Source: Pomphorhynchus laevis
Lineage: Eukaryota; Acanthocephala; Palaeacanthocephala; Echinorhynchida; Pomphorhynchidae
Assembly: GCA_012934845.2 (NCBI GenBank)
Contig: WNNJ02000511.1
Span: 62,001-126,000, forward strand
Direction of reading: 5' to 3'
DNA: 64,000 bases
In this document: positions 1 through 11,022 of the stretch, in pieces
Layout of the letters: the number at the start of each line of letters is the position of its first letter
Position numbering within the stretch: position 1 is the stretch's first letter
Made by a program: the position numbers and the translations under genes
The notes under the pieces: generated by a model
What the model was told of the DNA's origin: nothing
Database searches by the model: none
Seen by the model: the letters and a program-made list of their open reading frames with translations, nothing else

Positions 1-177
1 GTTGTAGTGCCGGTGCTACATCCGGCTTCGTTGCACTAAAATTGATACACAACACCCGACTCCTTAGTTTTGTCTTCTAATGGTACATTAGTAAATAATG
101 TTGTTCAATTGTTTAACATGGATAATATCAATTGATTAGAAAATTAGGTAGGTTTTCAAATTAAAGGTAGCATCGTT

Positions 178-270
178 CCCTAATATAATACATTAAATAA
201 TGAAATTATAATTTTCATAATACGTAATTAAAATAACTTTCTTCAAAATCATTTAAATAATGTGACAGAT
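178..270 (+). repeat. Dispersed AT-rich repeat, copy 1
   Basis: About 93 bases here match 592-690 closely and in the same orientation. Both begin with CCCTAATATAATACATTAAA and both contain CTTCAAAATCATTTAAATAA. The match is far longer than AT-richness alone explains. No coding content or terminal inverted repeat is seen. Confidence 0.75.
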
Positions 271-591
271 ATGTGACATTATGATACAACGTTTATTATT
301 TAAATATACGAGAAACTTATATACATATTTTATACTATAAATATATCATCAAACAGAAAATAGTAAAATATCTAAATGGCACAATAACATTAAAAATAAA
401 TTTTAAATCTTAATCGGAAAATTTTTATGGATAATAAATAATATACTTTGTATTATAATAATATACACTAAATAATTAAATTTTATCAGATGAAATACGT
501 AATTAACATGTATTTTATTATAAAGCAGTTGTATTCATTAAATGTTCATTTAAAATAAGAAATCTGAAAATGTAAAATAAAAGTATTATAT

Positions 592-690
592 CCCCTAATA
601 TAATACATTAAATGATGAAATTATCAGAAATTTCATAATACGTAATTATAATAACTTTCTTCAAAATCATTTAAATAATGTGATAGATAC
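592..690 (+). repeat. Dispersed AT-rich repeat, copy 2
   Basis: Direct-orientation partner of 178-270, with a few substitutions and a short insertion. The sequence just upstream (539-586) is itself repeated at 61923-61970, so the family unit is probably longer than the 93 bases shared here. Confidence 0.75.
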
Positions 691-1070
691 ATATTTTAAA
701 CTAGAAAAATAAATCAAATAATTAACCGAATTATTAACCAAATCGAATAATAATCAAATAATAAACCTGATGACTATAATCCTTATTCTGATACATTGTC
801 TGTTGTTTATAACTTGAATTATGAATAAATAATTCAAGATCATTTTAGCTTGAAAATAATAAATAACATATAACATATAAATTAAGAATTTAAAAGCAAT
901 CATCTTTTATGAATTTATTAATAAATAACGATGAATCAGATTGTCATCGTTTTCACTTGTGACATTTGATTATTACGTGTAATATTTTATTCTAATACAG
1001 AGTATATTACTTACCATCCATAAAAATTTTCTTAATAAAGTTTAAATTTATATTAATATATTAATAATAT

Positions 1071-1244
1071 TTTGTTGATTTATACTTCTCCATTACAATA
1101 AATAAAAAAATCATTAAACTTACTTAAAAATTAGCGAAACAATAATGTCGTATCTAGAATACATAGTAGTATTTCTAGCAGAGGTTATATTACCGGGAAA
1201 ACAAAGTCCACAAGTCAATAATAACTTGTCAGTAGAATAAATCA
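1071..1244 (+). repeat. Dispersed repeat of about 175 bp, copy 1
   Basis: Matches 1690-1866 in the same orientation. Shared landmarks are ATCATTAAACTTACTT, ATAATGTCGTATC, GAGGTTATATTACCG and AATAATAACTTGTC. The copies differ by scattered substitutions. The second copy runs straight into the 30-base end tag (CTGAGTATACGTATTTTATA) at its 3' side; the first does not. Confidence 0.8.
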
Positions 1245-1334
1245 TTAAATATAAATATCATGAAAATATTCAAATCATTAAATTATTGATTTACAATGTA
1301 TATAACAATAGAATTTATAATGAAAAATTAAAAT

Positions 1335-1530
1335 AAAAGTCAATTTTTATGAATTGAATAATAAATAGCAAACGATATATCAGAATAAGGATTAGAGGTG
1401 ATCAGGAGGAACTGTTATGTTATTAGGTGTCGACTCCTATTCCCCGATCCAACATAACAGCTGGACTAAATACATACTAATGATGTATTTCCTTTGATTA
1501 AATTTGATTATTTAGTGTACCTTATTCTAA
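1335..1530 (-). repeat. Hairpin-bearing dispersed repeat, copy A
   Basis: Minus-strand copy of the family also seen at 9146-9560, 58560-58985 and 63230-63612. The core has a perfect 9-bp stem, CTGTTATGT (1422-1430) with ACATAACAG (1452-1460). It is flanked by the conserved block that reads TCCTTATTCTGATA on the minus strand. No ORF is present. The 30-base end tag carried by other copies is missing here, so this copy is truncated on that side. Confidence 0.75.
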
Positions 1531-1689
1531 TATAAAGCATAGCAGCGATCTCTCTGTGAGAGATAAGCTGGGGAAGAAGAAGATTTTTATAAAAAGCATA
1601 TTGTTTATTATTCATAGAAATTTTTCGTTTAATTGTTTAAATTTATTTTAATTATATTTTGTCGATTTGTATATTGTAAATTTAATGCT

Positions 1690-1866
1690 TTGTTGATGTA
1701 TAATTCTACATTGCAAGAAAAAGAAAAAATCATTAAACTTACTTGAAAATTAGCGAAAAATAATGTCGTATCAAGAATGCATAGTTTCAGTATTTCTGAC
1801 AGAGGTTATATTACCGAGAAAGCATAGTCAACAGGCCAATAATAACTTGTCGGTAGAACAAATCAG
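1690..1866 (+). repeat. Dispersed repeat of about 175 bp, copy 2
   Basis: Second copy of the block at 1071-1244, about 620 bases downstream in direct orientation. It ends in CAAATCAGATCAGATAACTG, which leads into the 30-base tag that marks ends of the hairpin repeat elsewhere. The two families may therefore be parts of one longer element. Confidence 0.75.
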
Positions 1867-2210
1867 ATCAGATAACTGAGTATACGTATTTTATACTAAA
1901 TATAAAAATAAATAATAAATAATTATATAAGATTTTATAAGATTTTAAATGTAAACGCATGAACGTAGTGATTTAAATTAAAAAAACAATTATGACAAGT
2001 CATTGTTCTATAATGAATAAAAAGGGTATAAAGGTTGAGTCAGATAATAAAACTATACCTGTATTATATTGGAATCCAACATTACATTAAAATCCAATTA
2101 AACCTAGGTTCATATGTAGTGCGTTTTAATGTACATTAAAACCACTTTCTGTCTATATGAATAAAATACTTAAAGTAATTAAAGCACATTTTAAAAAATA
2201 TTGCAAGGTA

Positions 2211-2520
2211 ATCGAAATTAATACTGGTATAAAGAAGGTGTATATCTAGATATGAACATTAAATTAACATTAACTAAAACTACTATTAATTTATATCGTA
2301 AAGATGACATATTTAAATTTACAAGAAACATATTTTTGCATGAGTATTCATGCATACCATATAATATAAAATATAAAACATTAAATAATGAAATTTAAAG
2401 AATTGCAACAATTTGTTCATATGTAGTGCTTTTAAATATACATTTATATCTCTATATTAATAAAATACTTAAAGTGATTAAAGTGATCACCTTTTTGGGA
2501 AAGCATTATATCATTCTTTA
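2211..2520 (+). pseudogene. Reverse-transcriptase fragment, probably Penelope-like
   Basis: Plus-strand translation gives EGVYLDMNIKLTLTKTTINL followed by YRKDDIFKFTRN. This is the stretch after the catalytic YVDD in Penelope-like and related reverse transcriptases, where a conserved LDL-type motif is followed by a charged YxKRxDF-type motif. The same peptide is encoded on the minus strand at 9600-9815, where YVDD itself survives. Only the segment downstream of the catalytic motif is recognisable, and it has no start. Assignment to Penelope-like elements is an inference from motif layout. Confidence 0.5.
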
Positions 2521-2723
2521 TCAAATAAACAATAAATTAGATAAGTTTTAAAGTGTGCGAATAAACCAAATTGTATTGTTTTTGTTTGATGAAACATCGT
2601 TCATGTATTATATTATATATACAATAATATCGAGTATAAATAACGTAGTGATTTATACTCAATCACGTAGTGATTTATTTTAATATATTTTTATACTTCA
2701 AAATTAAAATTACATTTACAAGG

Positions 2724-5700
2724 TTACCCGCTAATGGGTTCCATAAAAATATAATGTTTGAAACCATTTTGAATTGGGTTGTTTCTGGTAGATCGTGCTA
2801 ACCGAATGCTCATCGACGAAGCCCTTGCCAACGCAAATTCGATTCTACATCTAAGGGAATTAATGCATTCATTATAATGGAGGGACGATCTGAAAGCTCT
2901 GAGCTGCGCGATCCGTTTAAACACTTTCGACGCAGAAGGTTGTGCCCCCATTCACAGCAAAAAAATAATCGGCACAAAGTGCGCTCTCTCAATACGCCCA
3001 ACTCTTTCACTATATTTAGCTCGTTTTCGTTGTTTATGATACATGCATTTGATTGAGATAGGACAAACTGAATAGGATGGAGCAAGATGATTAAACACAT
3101 TGATGTCCAGTAAGGACTGCTCCCTACCATCACTAACCAATCCATTACACGAAATGTCTGAGCGTACGTTAGCATCAGTAGTAGTCGTAGTAGCGTCGAA
3201 AATCACAAACTTGCGTACTGCCTGAAGAGTCGGCTCAATGCATACACAGTTTGTAACGCACGATAGCTCGTTAGCAATCAAATCTCGAACTATATTGTGG
3301 CCGATTGTCGGCAACCCACCTACCTGACAAGACTGACCATGTGACATGTTGAACAAATCTCCACACTGACAAGAAGAAGGCGAGTTGTGTAGCTGCCATC
3401 CATATCGGGTTGAAAGAGCATCGTAGAACTGCAGTTTGCTAAGTGTATATCCAGCCTTTCTTATAGGCTTAGCCGATAGCCAAGTCGAAGACTTCTTTTG
3501 AGAGGCATATCAAGAATAACATTTACATTAAATTCGTATTGCTTGATGTGCAAGAATCGATTCCGAAAAACTTCAATTCTTTTAAAATGGATATCGGCTG
3601 CAATGCGATTTTGCTCAACGACCAGTACATTCCCGAACAGTCCATCTAGCAATGGTCTGCTCATCCTAACCAAAGCTTCATACGCGAAAGACGACCCACA
3701 GTCTGGAAGTTCTATCCCAAGTCTGCCAAAACCAATAGGAAGCTCAAAGGCACGCTAATATCGGTCCAGGTTGCTGATTCCAGTAATTACCTGCATTAGG
3801 TCGTTCATCACAGTATCACGGGTACTTTCGTAATTGCTGTATTCACAGGACAGATTCGTTGAATGAAATTCTATCTGAATTTTAGAGATTGGATGAGTGC
3901 TGAGTAGGCAATGTGGGGGGGTTATGGGTTACGTTAATGAGGTTTAGTATCATTACATTCCACTCTGTAACCTTTGATCTAACAAAGTCCTCAACAAAAT
4001 CAATAGTCCCAACAGATGAACAAGAACACGCAAGCCATCACAGACAACTTTCTGACCTGACTGAGCAAAAATATTAGACGCTTGAAGATGGTTACTAACA
4101 TGTACCAGTAACCGACATTTCTCAGGATTTATATAGAAACCGTACTTGGGACCAATTGTTAGGATGAGATTCCACATTTTAAGCAACTCATGATCCTAAC
4201 CGACACAATAAGCATCGTCGGCAAACCAACGTTACTCTACTCAAGGGAATTCATTTTTAAGCGCATTATGAGTGGTAATGTCGATGCCGCAAAGACTATC
4301 ATGGCAAGTGGATCGCCCTGTGTAAATCCTTCTTTAGAATACATTGTTTCATCATTTATATTTAGGACAGTATCACTTTCATAGAAATTTCGAAGGACCG
4401 TAGTTAATGAAGAGCAAACTCTATCCACATTAATAAATGCAACCTTCCGATTTATCCTATTGTGAATGCGTTGCTAGCATCTAACTGTAGTACACAGCTA
4501 AATTCATTCTCTCAATTCAACTACCTAACAGAATAAATAGCCGTTTCCACTACGCCTCTTTGGCCAGAACCTAATTGAAACACGGACGCCACATCTTGAT
4601 GGTCCGCCGAGATCCTACGAGCTAGTATCTTTCCAATTATACGACGGGGAACATCGATAATCTTGATCGGCCGAATTCAGGAATTGTTATCGATTGGAAT
4701 AAGACAGCAAACTTTAAATTAAATAAACTTTCTGAGTCTACGTATTTTATATTGCAAATTAAAAATAATTCAAAATAAAAGTTAAATAGTTAAATATCAT
4801 CCGGACGTAATTCAGTTGCCGCAACCAAAATCGACAAATCAGCAGGACTCTTAGCTAATCGAAGCGAGCTCTAGCCAAACGACTCAAGCATTGCGCGCCA
4901 ACCTAATGCATTGATACCGGATGGACCAGCAACACCTTGAATGTGACGGGCTGCATTGATCGCGTCATCTGGAGAGATATTGAAAAATCTGATATGGTGA
5001 TGAGTATGTATCCCTACAAGATGGTGTCTAAATACTGCTATATCATTAAGACTATTACCCCTAGGATGATGTTCTTTAAGTTTGTCCTTAACAGTCTGAC
5101 CCCCAATTTCCTGATCTAATGACATAACCGGTGATATGTTATCATGATTAGCAAGAATTCGCATTGCAGCCCGTGTCTTGCCGAGCGACATTAAGTTGAA
5201 AAACGAAGGGACCCAACAACTTCTTGGAGCCATAGACTTGACTCTCAATATATGATCATGCTGAAAAAAATTTAGCTTCTTGTATCGATTCGCGAAGCTT
5301 TCCTTCTTTCCAGAACGCTAATCTCCTGGTGATGTTGTTCCGAATAGTGGCAGAATTGAAGCGAGTTGTTTTCTGTAGAATCATTTGGCAGTAGACTCCA
5401 ATAAGCATAAAAGTGAACTTTATTTTACTTGAATTTGAAGTGCAAAGGGAGTACAAACTCTAAGTCTACTATTGACAAAGTCTTTGCTAGCATTATACTT
5501 GGGTAAATGATATACGTTTGAGGACCACGAGATAACCTCTGTATACGCTCGATTTATTGTCATACCAATATTGGAAAACCAAATGTCCGTAATTGACTGG
5601 TAAGCAAGATACTCAGCGCGTTCCACGGGTATCGCTCGGTTGTACACGGAATCCATACTGCAAACTAGATGTGATCGAGTTTGTAAAGTGCAATTCTCAT

Positions 5701-5930
5701 TGGGCACATCGTAAGATGGATTATGTTATTTGTCTCGAACTACCGCCATAGTTAAATTCACCGGGCTACCAATATTATCAGCTACTAATGGATCAGGGTT
5801 ACAGCAGTTTGGAGCAGCGCGGTCCGAGCAATGTCTTTCAGCTTTTACACATTTAAACCCCTTGCAAACTGCATTCTGTCCATTGCATCCACAACATTTG
5901 GGATAGTTTCGAGGTTTGCCCCTTGTCATT
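2724..5930 (-). mobile_element. Decayed LINE with restriction-like endonuclease tail
   Basis: Minus-strand fragments line up in the order of one long ORF. Near 5930-5726 is a Cys-rich start (CCGCNGQNAVCKGFKCV). A linker follows near 5248-4871 (GKTRAAMRILANHDN; GVAGPSGINALGWRAML). Reverse-transcriptase pieces include LIPIDNN and IRPIKIIDVPRRIIGK (about 4690-4620), FTQGDPLAM (about 4330) and GPKYGFYINPEKC (about 4145). The tail has a CCHC-like knuckle, CQCGDLFNMSHGQSC (about 3380-3335), and a DANVRSDIS...LLDINVFN segment like a PD-(D/E)XK nuclease. Known families with this order are LINEs that cut with a restriction-like enzyme (R2/CRE type). At least six stops or frameshifts and one inserted repeat break it. 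The clade name is uncertain. Confidence 0.7.
4700..4807 (+). repeat. Short dispersed-repeat insertion inside the LINE
   Basis: About 105 bases interrupt the reverse-transcriptase reading upstream of the LIPIDNN motif. The insert carries CTGAGTCTACGTATTTTATA, the end tag of the hairpin repeat family, and 60 bases of it recur inverted at 12536-12592. AATTCAG occurs on both sides (about 4673 and 4810), compatible with a target-site duplication. Confidence 0.5.
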
Positions 5931-6845
5931 GCGAATCAAGCCGATTGTACGGACAGTTAATTATGTGGCGGATATCTCTTCGAATCGATAATGAGGTGGC
6001 TTTATCACCGTTTTGCTCGCTAGTCAGAGCCCTTGTATCCTGGGATGACCGTGCAACGATTTCGATCGCAGCCAGAGCAGGACTATCTGTCTTGGCTTTA
6101 CTTTATTTTTATATTGTGTATTTTATAATAATTCCTACTCAGAAGAATTGGCAAAGATTAGAATTCAGTTGGCTCGTTGAATTTCGATGTGTATTTGCGG
6201 TCCTTCGTCATTGTTCAAAAGCTTTGCATGCCCCAAACATTTGGAAAACTTAGAATTGTATATAGTTATAATGACTGTTTAATACTAATAGATAATTGTA
6301 TATAGTTATATAAAAAGAATTTTCATTTGTCATTATTGTGTATTATTAAAATAATAAATAATATTTATCATTAAAATAATAAAAAATAGTTTCATTGAAT
6401 TCCACTGATTATTATAATAATTCGTTTAGTCACGATTGGAATTTTGAAAATTATAATTGACTAAATAAACATTTAAGATATGTAATTATTTATAAATCAA
6501 TAATATATCATAGTTGATTGACCGAGCTGTAGAAGACTTCCATTATGTCTACTTCTGCATCCTAAAGTTGCTGGAACCACGAAAGAACGAAAATTACAAG
6601 AAGCGCTTGTTTGGTACAAAATTTCTCAATGAAAAATTAGAAAAAAACAGTCTTATTTTATAATACATGACGCAGTAAGAGTCAATTATAGGTACAATGT
6701 ACTAAATGATTGATTTTTGAACGATTCAAAGGGTTAAAATAACAATTATGTAGAATGTAAAACCTTAACCGCTTAAACTGATATATATTTAAAAATATCT
6801 TAGCAATAAATATACCTATTGAAGGTTGCTGACTTTAACTTGACA
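5931..6845. other. Non-coding stretch, nothing recognised
   Basis: The first 300 bases have near-average composition and may hold the unrecognised 5' part of the minus-strand LINE just upstream. The rest is AT-rich. An open plus-strand frame covers 5831-6253, but it lies opposite the LINE and matches nothing I know. Confidence 0.5.
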
Positions 6846-6849
6846 CTCA

Positions 6850-7190
6850 TAATAATTTAGATATCAAAAATAATATCATTAGATAATATAACATAATAAT
6901 ATAATTAGATATTTTCAGATATCAAGGTAATATTTTTAATATCAATATAGTATTTTTCAAATATCGAAAATAATATCATTAGATAATATAATAATTATTA
7001 TACAATTTGATATTTTCAAATATCAAGATAATATTTTTCAAATATCATAAATAATATCATTAGATAACAGAATACTAATAATATAATTAGATATTTTCAA
7101 ATATCAACATAATATTTTTCAAATATCTAAAATAATATCTTAGATAATATAATTAGATATTTTCAAATATCAAGATATTTGAAAATTACA
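6850..7190. repeat. AT-rich tandem array, units of 81-100 bp
   Basis: The phrase TAATATCATTAGATAA and its variants recur at 6871, 6971, 7052 and 7133, so spacings are 100, 81 and 81 bases. Each unit also holds TTTTCAAATATCAAGATAAT or a close variant. Subunits are locally palindromic, ending in TTTTCAAATATCAAGATATTTGAAAA. It resembles a small satellite or expanded palindromic repeat. Confidence 0.75.
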
Positions 7191-8934
7191 AAGTACTGAT
7201 CATGTTTTGACCACTTTTGAAGGTGCATGTAACTCACCCTATATTATTTAATATAAAAGACGAGCTTATATACATACAAAAATAAAAATGGTTTATTATA
7301 ATGAATGTTATCTTGTTTCGGTTCTTTATGTTTAACGAAAAATAAATAAGGCCTTTGTTATTATTTACTATATATTAGCGAACTATGCAATACAGTAGAT
7401 AATTAACGTCCACAATATACTTCTAAAAGTTCAATTATAACTTTGACACAGTGAAATGATTCAATATATTAGATATGTTTTTGGCATATTTTGCTAATTT
7501 ATATATTTTACTATTTTCTGATTGATTTTATTTTTTATAGTAACCTTGTTTAAAATATGTATCTATTAAATTATTTAAAAATAATTTAAATTATTTACAG
7601 AAATTATATAAATTTTATAAATTATATAAATTTTATTTTATTTTCTTTCTTCGTGATGTTCGAAAATCTCTGTTGAGCCCGTTAATTGATTAGAAGGAGC
7701 AGGCGTGTTAAATACATACACGTAGAAAAGATTTTGTCTAGTACTCAATTATTCACTTGTCTATTTTGTCAAAGTCGTAATTTTAATTAAATTTTAATTA
7801 ATTAATTTTCGACAGTTCACTGAAAGTTTTAATAAAGAAATTTAAACATATTTCGATATTTAAATTGATATTTTGCGGTATTGTTTATTGAACAAAGGAT
7901 AATAATATTAGTTTCGTATTACGAAAGAAGATTTCAATATGATTTATCGACGAAAATATACCGGGTAGAATTACGGTATATTATTATTGTTGGTTATTAA
8001 TGATATAACACAATTACACTTTGCAGCAAAACGATTGAAACATTTCATATCTCTTTTTATTGACTTTGAAAGTGATCAACATAAACAATTGAAGATATCA
8101 ATTTAATCCATGTTTTACAGAGAGCTCATTTTAAAAATCTAATATTAAGATTAATATAATATAAGTATAATTAGATTATATTATATTAATTATATTAGAT
8201 TATATAAGATTAATATAATATATTATATAATTAATATAATATATCAATCTAATATAAGATTACTATTATATTAAGAATATAAGAAACTAATTAATTATAA
8301 TAAGTATTTAATCATTTATACTAATACTATTTAATATCTCATTATTACGTTTATATCTGAATTCATTTTTAAAGCTTCGTTAAATCTTATCACTTTAACG
8401 CGGACTTACCGAATCTAGGATTACTCTATCATATTTTTCGTTTTAAATTTTCTATTTTAACACTATTTTATTTGTATATATTTCTACGATTGTTCTGTGT
8501 ATCCCTAACATTTTTGTCGTTTTCTATTTGTTTTGTAATCTTTTTTGTTTTATTGCTCGCAATAGTCAAAGCAGCGATACGGTCATGCATTTATTTGCTA
8601 TCATTTCGCATTTAATTTTCAAATTAAATGCAAAATGTGTTTTAGTCTGATGACAGTTGTTGCGATATCAGGTTACCACAATCTTCGCTTGACGCAATTT
8701 GGTACCACCATCAAGTATCATTTGATGATAGCTTTAACCTTACTGAACCGAAAATTAGCAATCTCAGGCAACCACATTATATTCTTGGTTCGTTGTTAGT
8801 TCGTGTGACTTTTAAAACCAGAGATTTATAAATTTATAATAAATTTATAAACAATAAATTTATTCGTTGATCAATGCACTTTGTTCAGAAAACGTACAAC
8901 GTAGTTTGCTAGAATATTACAAATTATATAATTA
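7191..8934. other. AT-rich non-coding stretch
   Basis: No coding region or RNA gene is recognised. Around 8150-8300 the sequence is a near-pure A/T run of overlapping palindromes. About 8540-8820 is somewhat less AT-rich but gives no recognisable peptide in any frame. Confidence 0.6.
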
Positions 8935-9210
8935 GATCAGCTAACTGAGTCTACGTATTTTATATTATTTATAAATTAAAATAATGTTAAATAAAATTTA
9001 AATAATTAATAAATCATTAATAATTTTTTAAAATATTCAGATCAGCTAACTGAGTCTACGTATTTTATATTATTTATAAATTAAAAATAATGCTAAATAA
9101 AATTTAAATAATTAATAAATCATTAATAATTTTTTAAAATATTCAGATCAGCTAACTGAGTCTACGTATTTTATATTATTTATAAATTAAAAATAATGCT
9201 AAATAAAATT
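8935..9210 (+). repeat. Three tandem copies of a 105-bp unit
   Basis: Units start at 8935, 9040 and 9146, each with GATCAGCTAACTGAGTCTAC followed by GTATTTTATATTATTTATAA. The first two units are about 105 and 106 bases long and nearly identical. The third continues into a copy of the hairpin repeat. This looks like repeated duplication of that element's end. Confidence 0.9.
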
Positions 9211-9560
9211 TAAATAATAAATAACTATATAATTATAAATAATAAATAATTGTTATATAAGATTTTAAATAATTTATATAAAATTAAAATTTAAAACTAA
9301 AATTTAAAAAATCAATTATCATGAATCGACCAATAAGTAATATACCATGCATCCGAATAAGAAATAGATGAGAAAACCTGTTGTTATCATATTTCGGCTT
9401 ATATTCTTTGATTTAACATAGCAACGGGGCTAATAATGCAAATGACGAGTTTATCTGATGAAATTTGATAATCTAGTGTTTCCTATTCTAATACAAAATA
9501 TTTTATTTATTATTCATAAAAAAATTTCCTTAAGACTTTAAATTTATTTTTTATAATATT
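9146..9560 (-). repeat. Hairpin-bearing dispersed repeat, copy C
   Basis: Begins with the end tag at 9146. It carries the family core at 9380-9430, where AACATAGCAACGGGGC is the reverse complement of the GCCCCGTTGCTATGTT arm. It then continues through ATCTAGTGTTTCCTATTCTAATACAAA, shared with copies at 1500-1540 and 10160-10200. The hairpin is imperfect in this copy. Confidence 0.7.
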
Positions 9561-9599
9561 TTTTTGATTCGTATATTTTACCATTTTCAGAACTTACCA

Positions 9600-9815
9600 T
9601 TTTTTAATGTGTCATCTTTACGATATCAATTAATCGTAGTTTTAATTAATGTTAATTTAATGTTCATATCTAGATATACACCTTCTTTATCATCAATATT
9701 GATTTTATTAAGAATAAGGCTACCTGGATAAATTTGTTCACATATTGAAAAAAAATTATTAGAGGTAAATACACATATATCATCAACATATATGAAAAAT
9801 ATTTATAATTTTTGA
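9600..9815 (-). pseudogene. Penelope-like reverse-transcriptase fragment with YVDD
   Basis: Minus-strand translation from about 9815 gives IFFIYVDDICVFTSNNFF, then EQIYPGSLILNKINIDDKEG and VYLDMNIKLTLIKTTIN. YVDD is the metal-binding active site. The YPxSLxLxxxN and LDxxI motifs that follow fit Penelope-like reverse transcriptases. It overlaps the same region as the plus-strand fragment at 2211, so the two are inverted copies of one family. It is an isolated remnant without a start. Confidence 0.6.
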
Positions 9816-9819
9816 TCTG

Positions 9820-10500
9820 ATTAGTTAAAATTGATTTCTAATTATATTTTTATGATTTATGTATTTTACGATTTTTGTTTGATTGTAATTTTATAGTAAC
9901 CTATTTAAATAGGTTACTATTAAAATAAAAGTTTTTGTATTTTAACTTATACAGACAACTGCATAAGTTGTCTGTCTGAATAGTTCTACCAAAATCGAAA
10001 CATATATTTTATACCTTTGTATAATTTAGATTTATTTTTTACGCAGTTATGAACAAATTCATATTCTATAAAGCTTAAAAATAAGTCAGCTATAATTGGC
10101 TACTATTATCTTCCATTCGAACACCTACATGCGAATGACGACGAATTCATCTGATAAAATTTGATTGATTATCTAGTGTATCCTGTTATAATACAAAGTA
10201 TATTATTAATTATTCATAAAAACATTTCACTTAAGAGTTTTTTTTCAATAGTATTGTGTTGATTTAAATAATTTAACTATTTTCTGTTTGATTTTATTTT
10301 CATAGTAATCTAATTTAAAATTTGTATCTATTAAATTATTTAAACGATTTTGAAGAATGTTTAGATTTATTTTCTGCCTCGTTTTGAACAGAATTATATT
10401 TAAAAAAGCATAATTATTAATTATTTAATAATTATATTTAAAATTATATTTAATAAATATTATTATATTGAACAATATTTGTTATATTATATATTTAATT
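9820..10500. repeat. AT-rich stretch holding a hairpin-repeat fragment
   Basis: Around 10120-10350 lies a partial copy of the hairpin repeat (ATCTGATAAAATTTGATTGA, then TCTAGTGTATCCTGTTATAA). The hairpin core itself is absent. The remainder is AT-rich with no coding signal. Confidence 0.55.
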
Positions 10501-11022
10501 CGGTCCCGCGGCACAGCGCTCATGCCTTAGACTGCAACAGGATAACGTCTCATCACCATCGACATGTTACGGTCAACGAGATGTTGAGAATGGCTCTTGC
10601 TCCCTCGCGATCGCCGTCTTGAATTGAATCAGCAGGCTTAGGGCGAGAGGATGGCAAACGACCCGACAGTGCGACTCTTATGTCACTGGAAGCTGCCCGT
10701 ATACTCGTTTGGGATTTCACTTGCCCGAACACCCTGATCGCCAGTACTGTCGCCCAGCAACTCTAACGAACCAAACACAGCTGTCGCGGAGCTGCTCCAA
10801 CGAACCAAATATAGCTGCTTTTAGGATTGACAGTATTTGTTCGTCCCCATCGCCATCGAAACACTAGGCGCGATCGGCCGTAGCGCATCTGCGTTTTTGG
10901 GACAGCTTTGTTCGAGGTTGGGCGGACAACCAGAGATAAATACGAATCCAGCTAGCTCATACAACGAATCAGCACAGCCATACAACAAGGAAATGTGGCA
11001 TCCTTTTTTAAGTCGCATGTAG
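10501..11022 (+). pseudogene. Restriction-like endonuclease tail of a second LINE lineage
   Basis: A GC-richer island inside AT-rich DNA. The plus-strand peptide in one frame (10524-10752) gives ALDCNRITSHHHRHVTVNEM, then AGLGREDGKRPDSATL and ARILVWDFTCPNTLIAS. A second frame (10840-11022) continues with FVPIAIETLGAIGRSASAFL. An H...RH element, then KRPD, then VWDFT is the layout of a CCHC knuckle plus PD-(D/E)XK nuclease closing the ORF of restriction-like-endonuclease LINEs. One in-frame TGA at 10620 and at least one frameshift are present, and the reverse transcriptase is missing. It differs from the element at 2724-5930, so two lineages are represented. Confidence 0.65.

Larger units (their letters stand above)
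1..2210. other. AT-rich non-coding stretch with dispersed repeats
   Basis: No credible coding region is visible on either strand. The stretch is very AT-rich and made largely of short repeated blocks, listed separately (178-270 with 592-690; 1071-1244 with 1690-1866; hairpin repeat 1335-1530). A block at 539-586 recurs at 61923-61970. A copy of the dispersed 30-base end tag starts near 1862. Confidence 0.7.

Noticed and set aside
5831-6253. 140-codon plus-strand frame
   Set aside because: Its first third lies opposite the Cys-rich start of the minus-strand LINE, and the rest has no recognisable domain.
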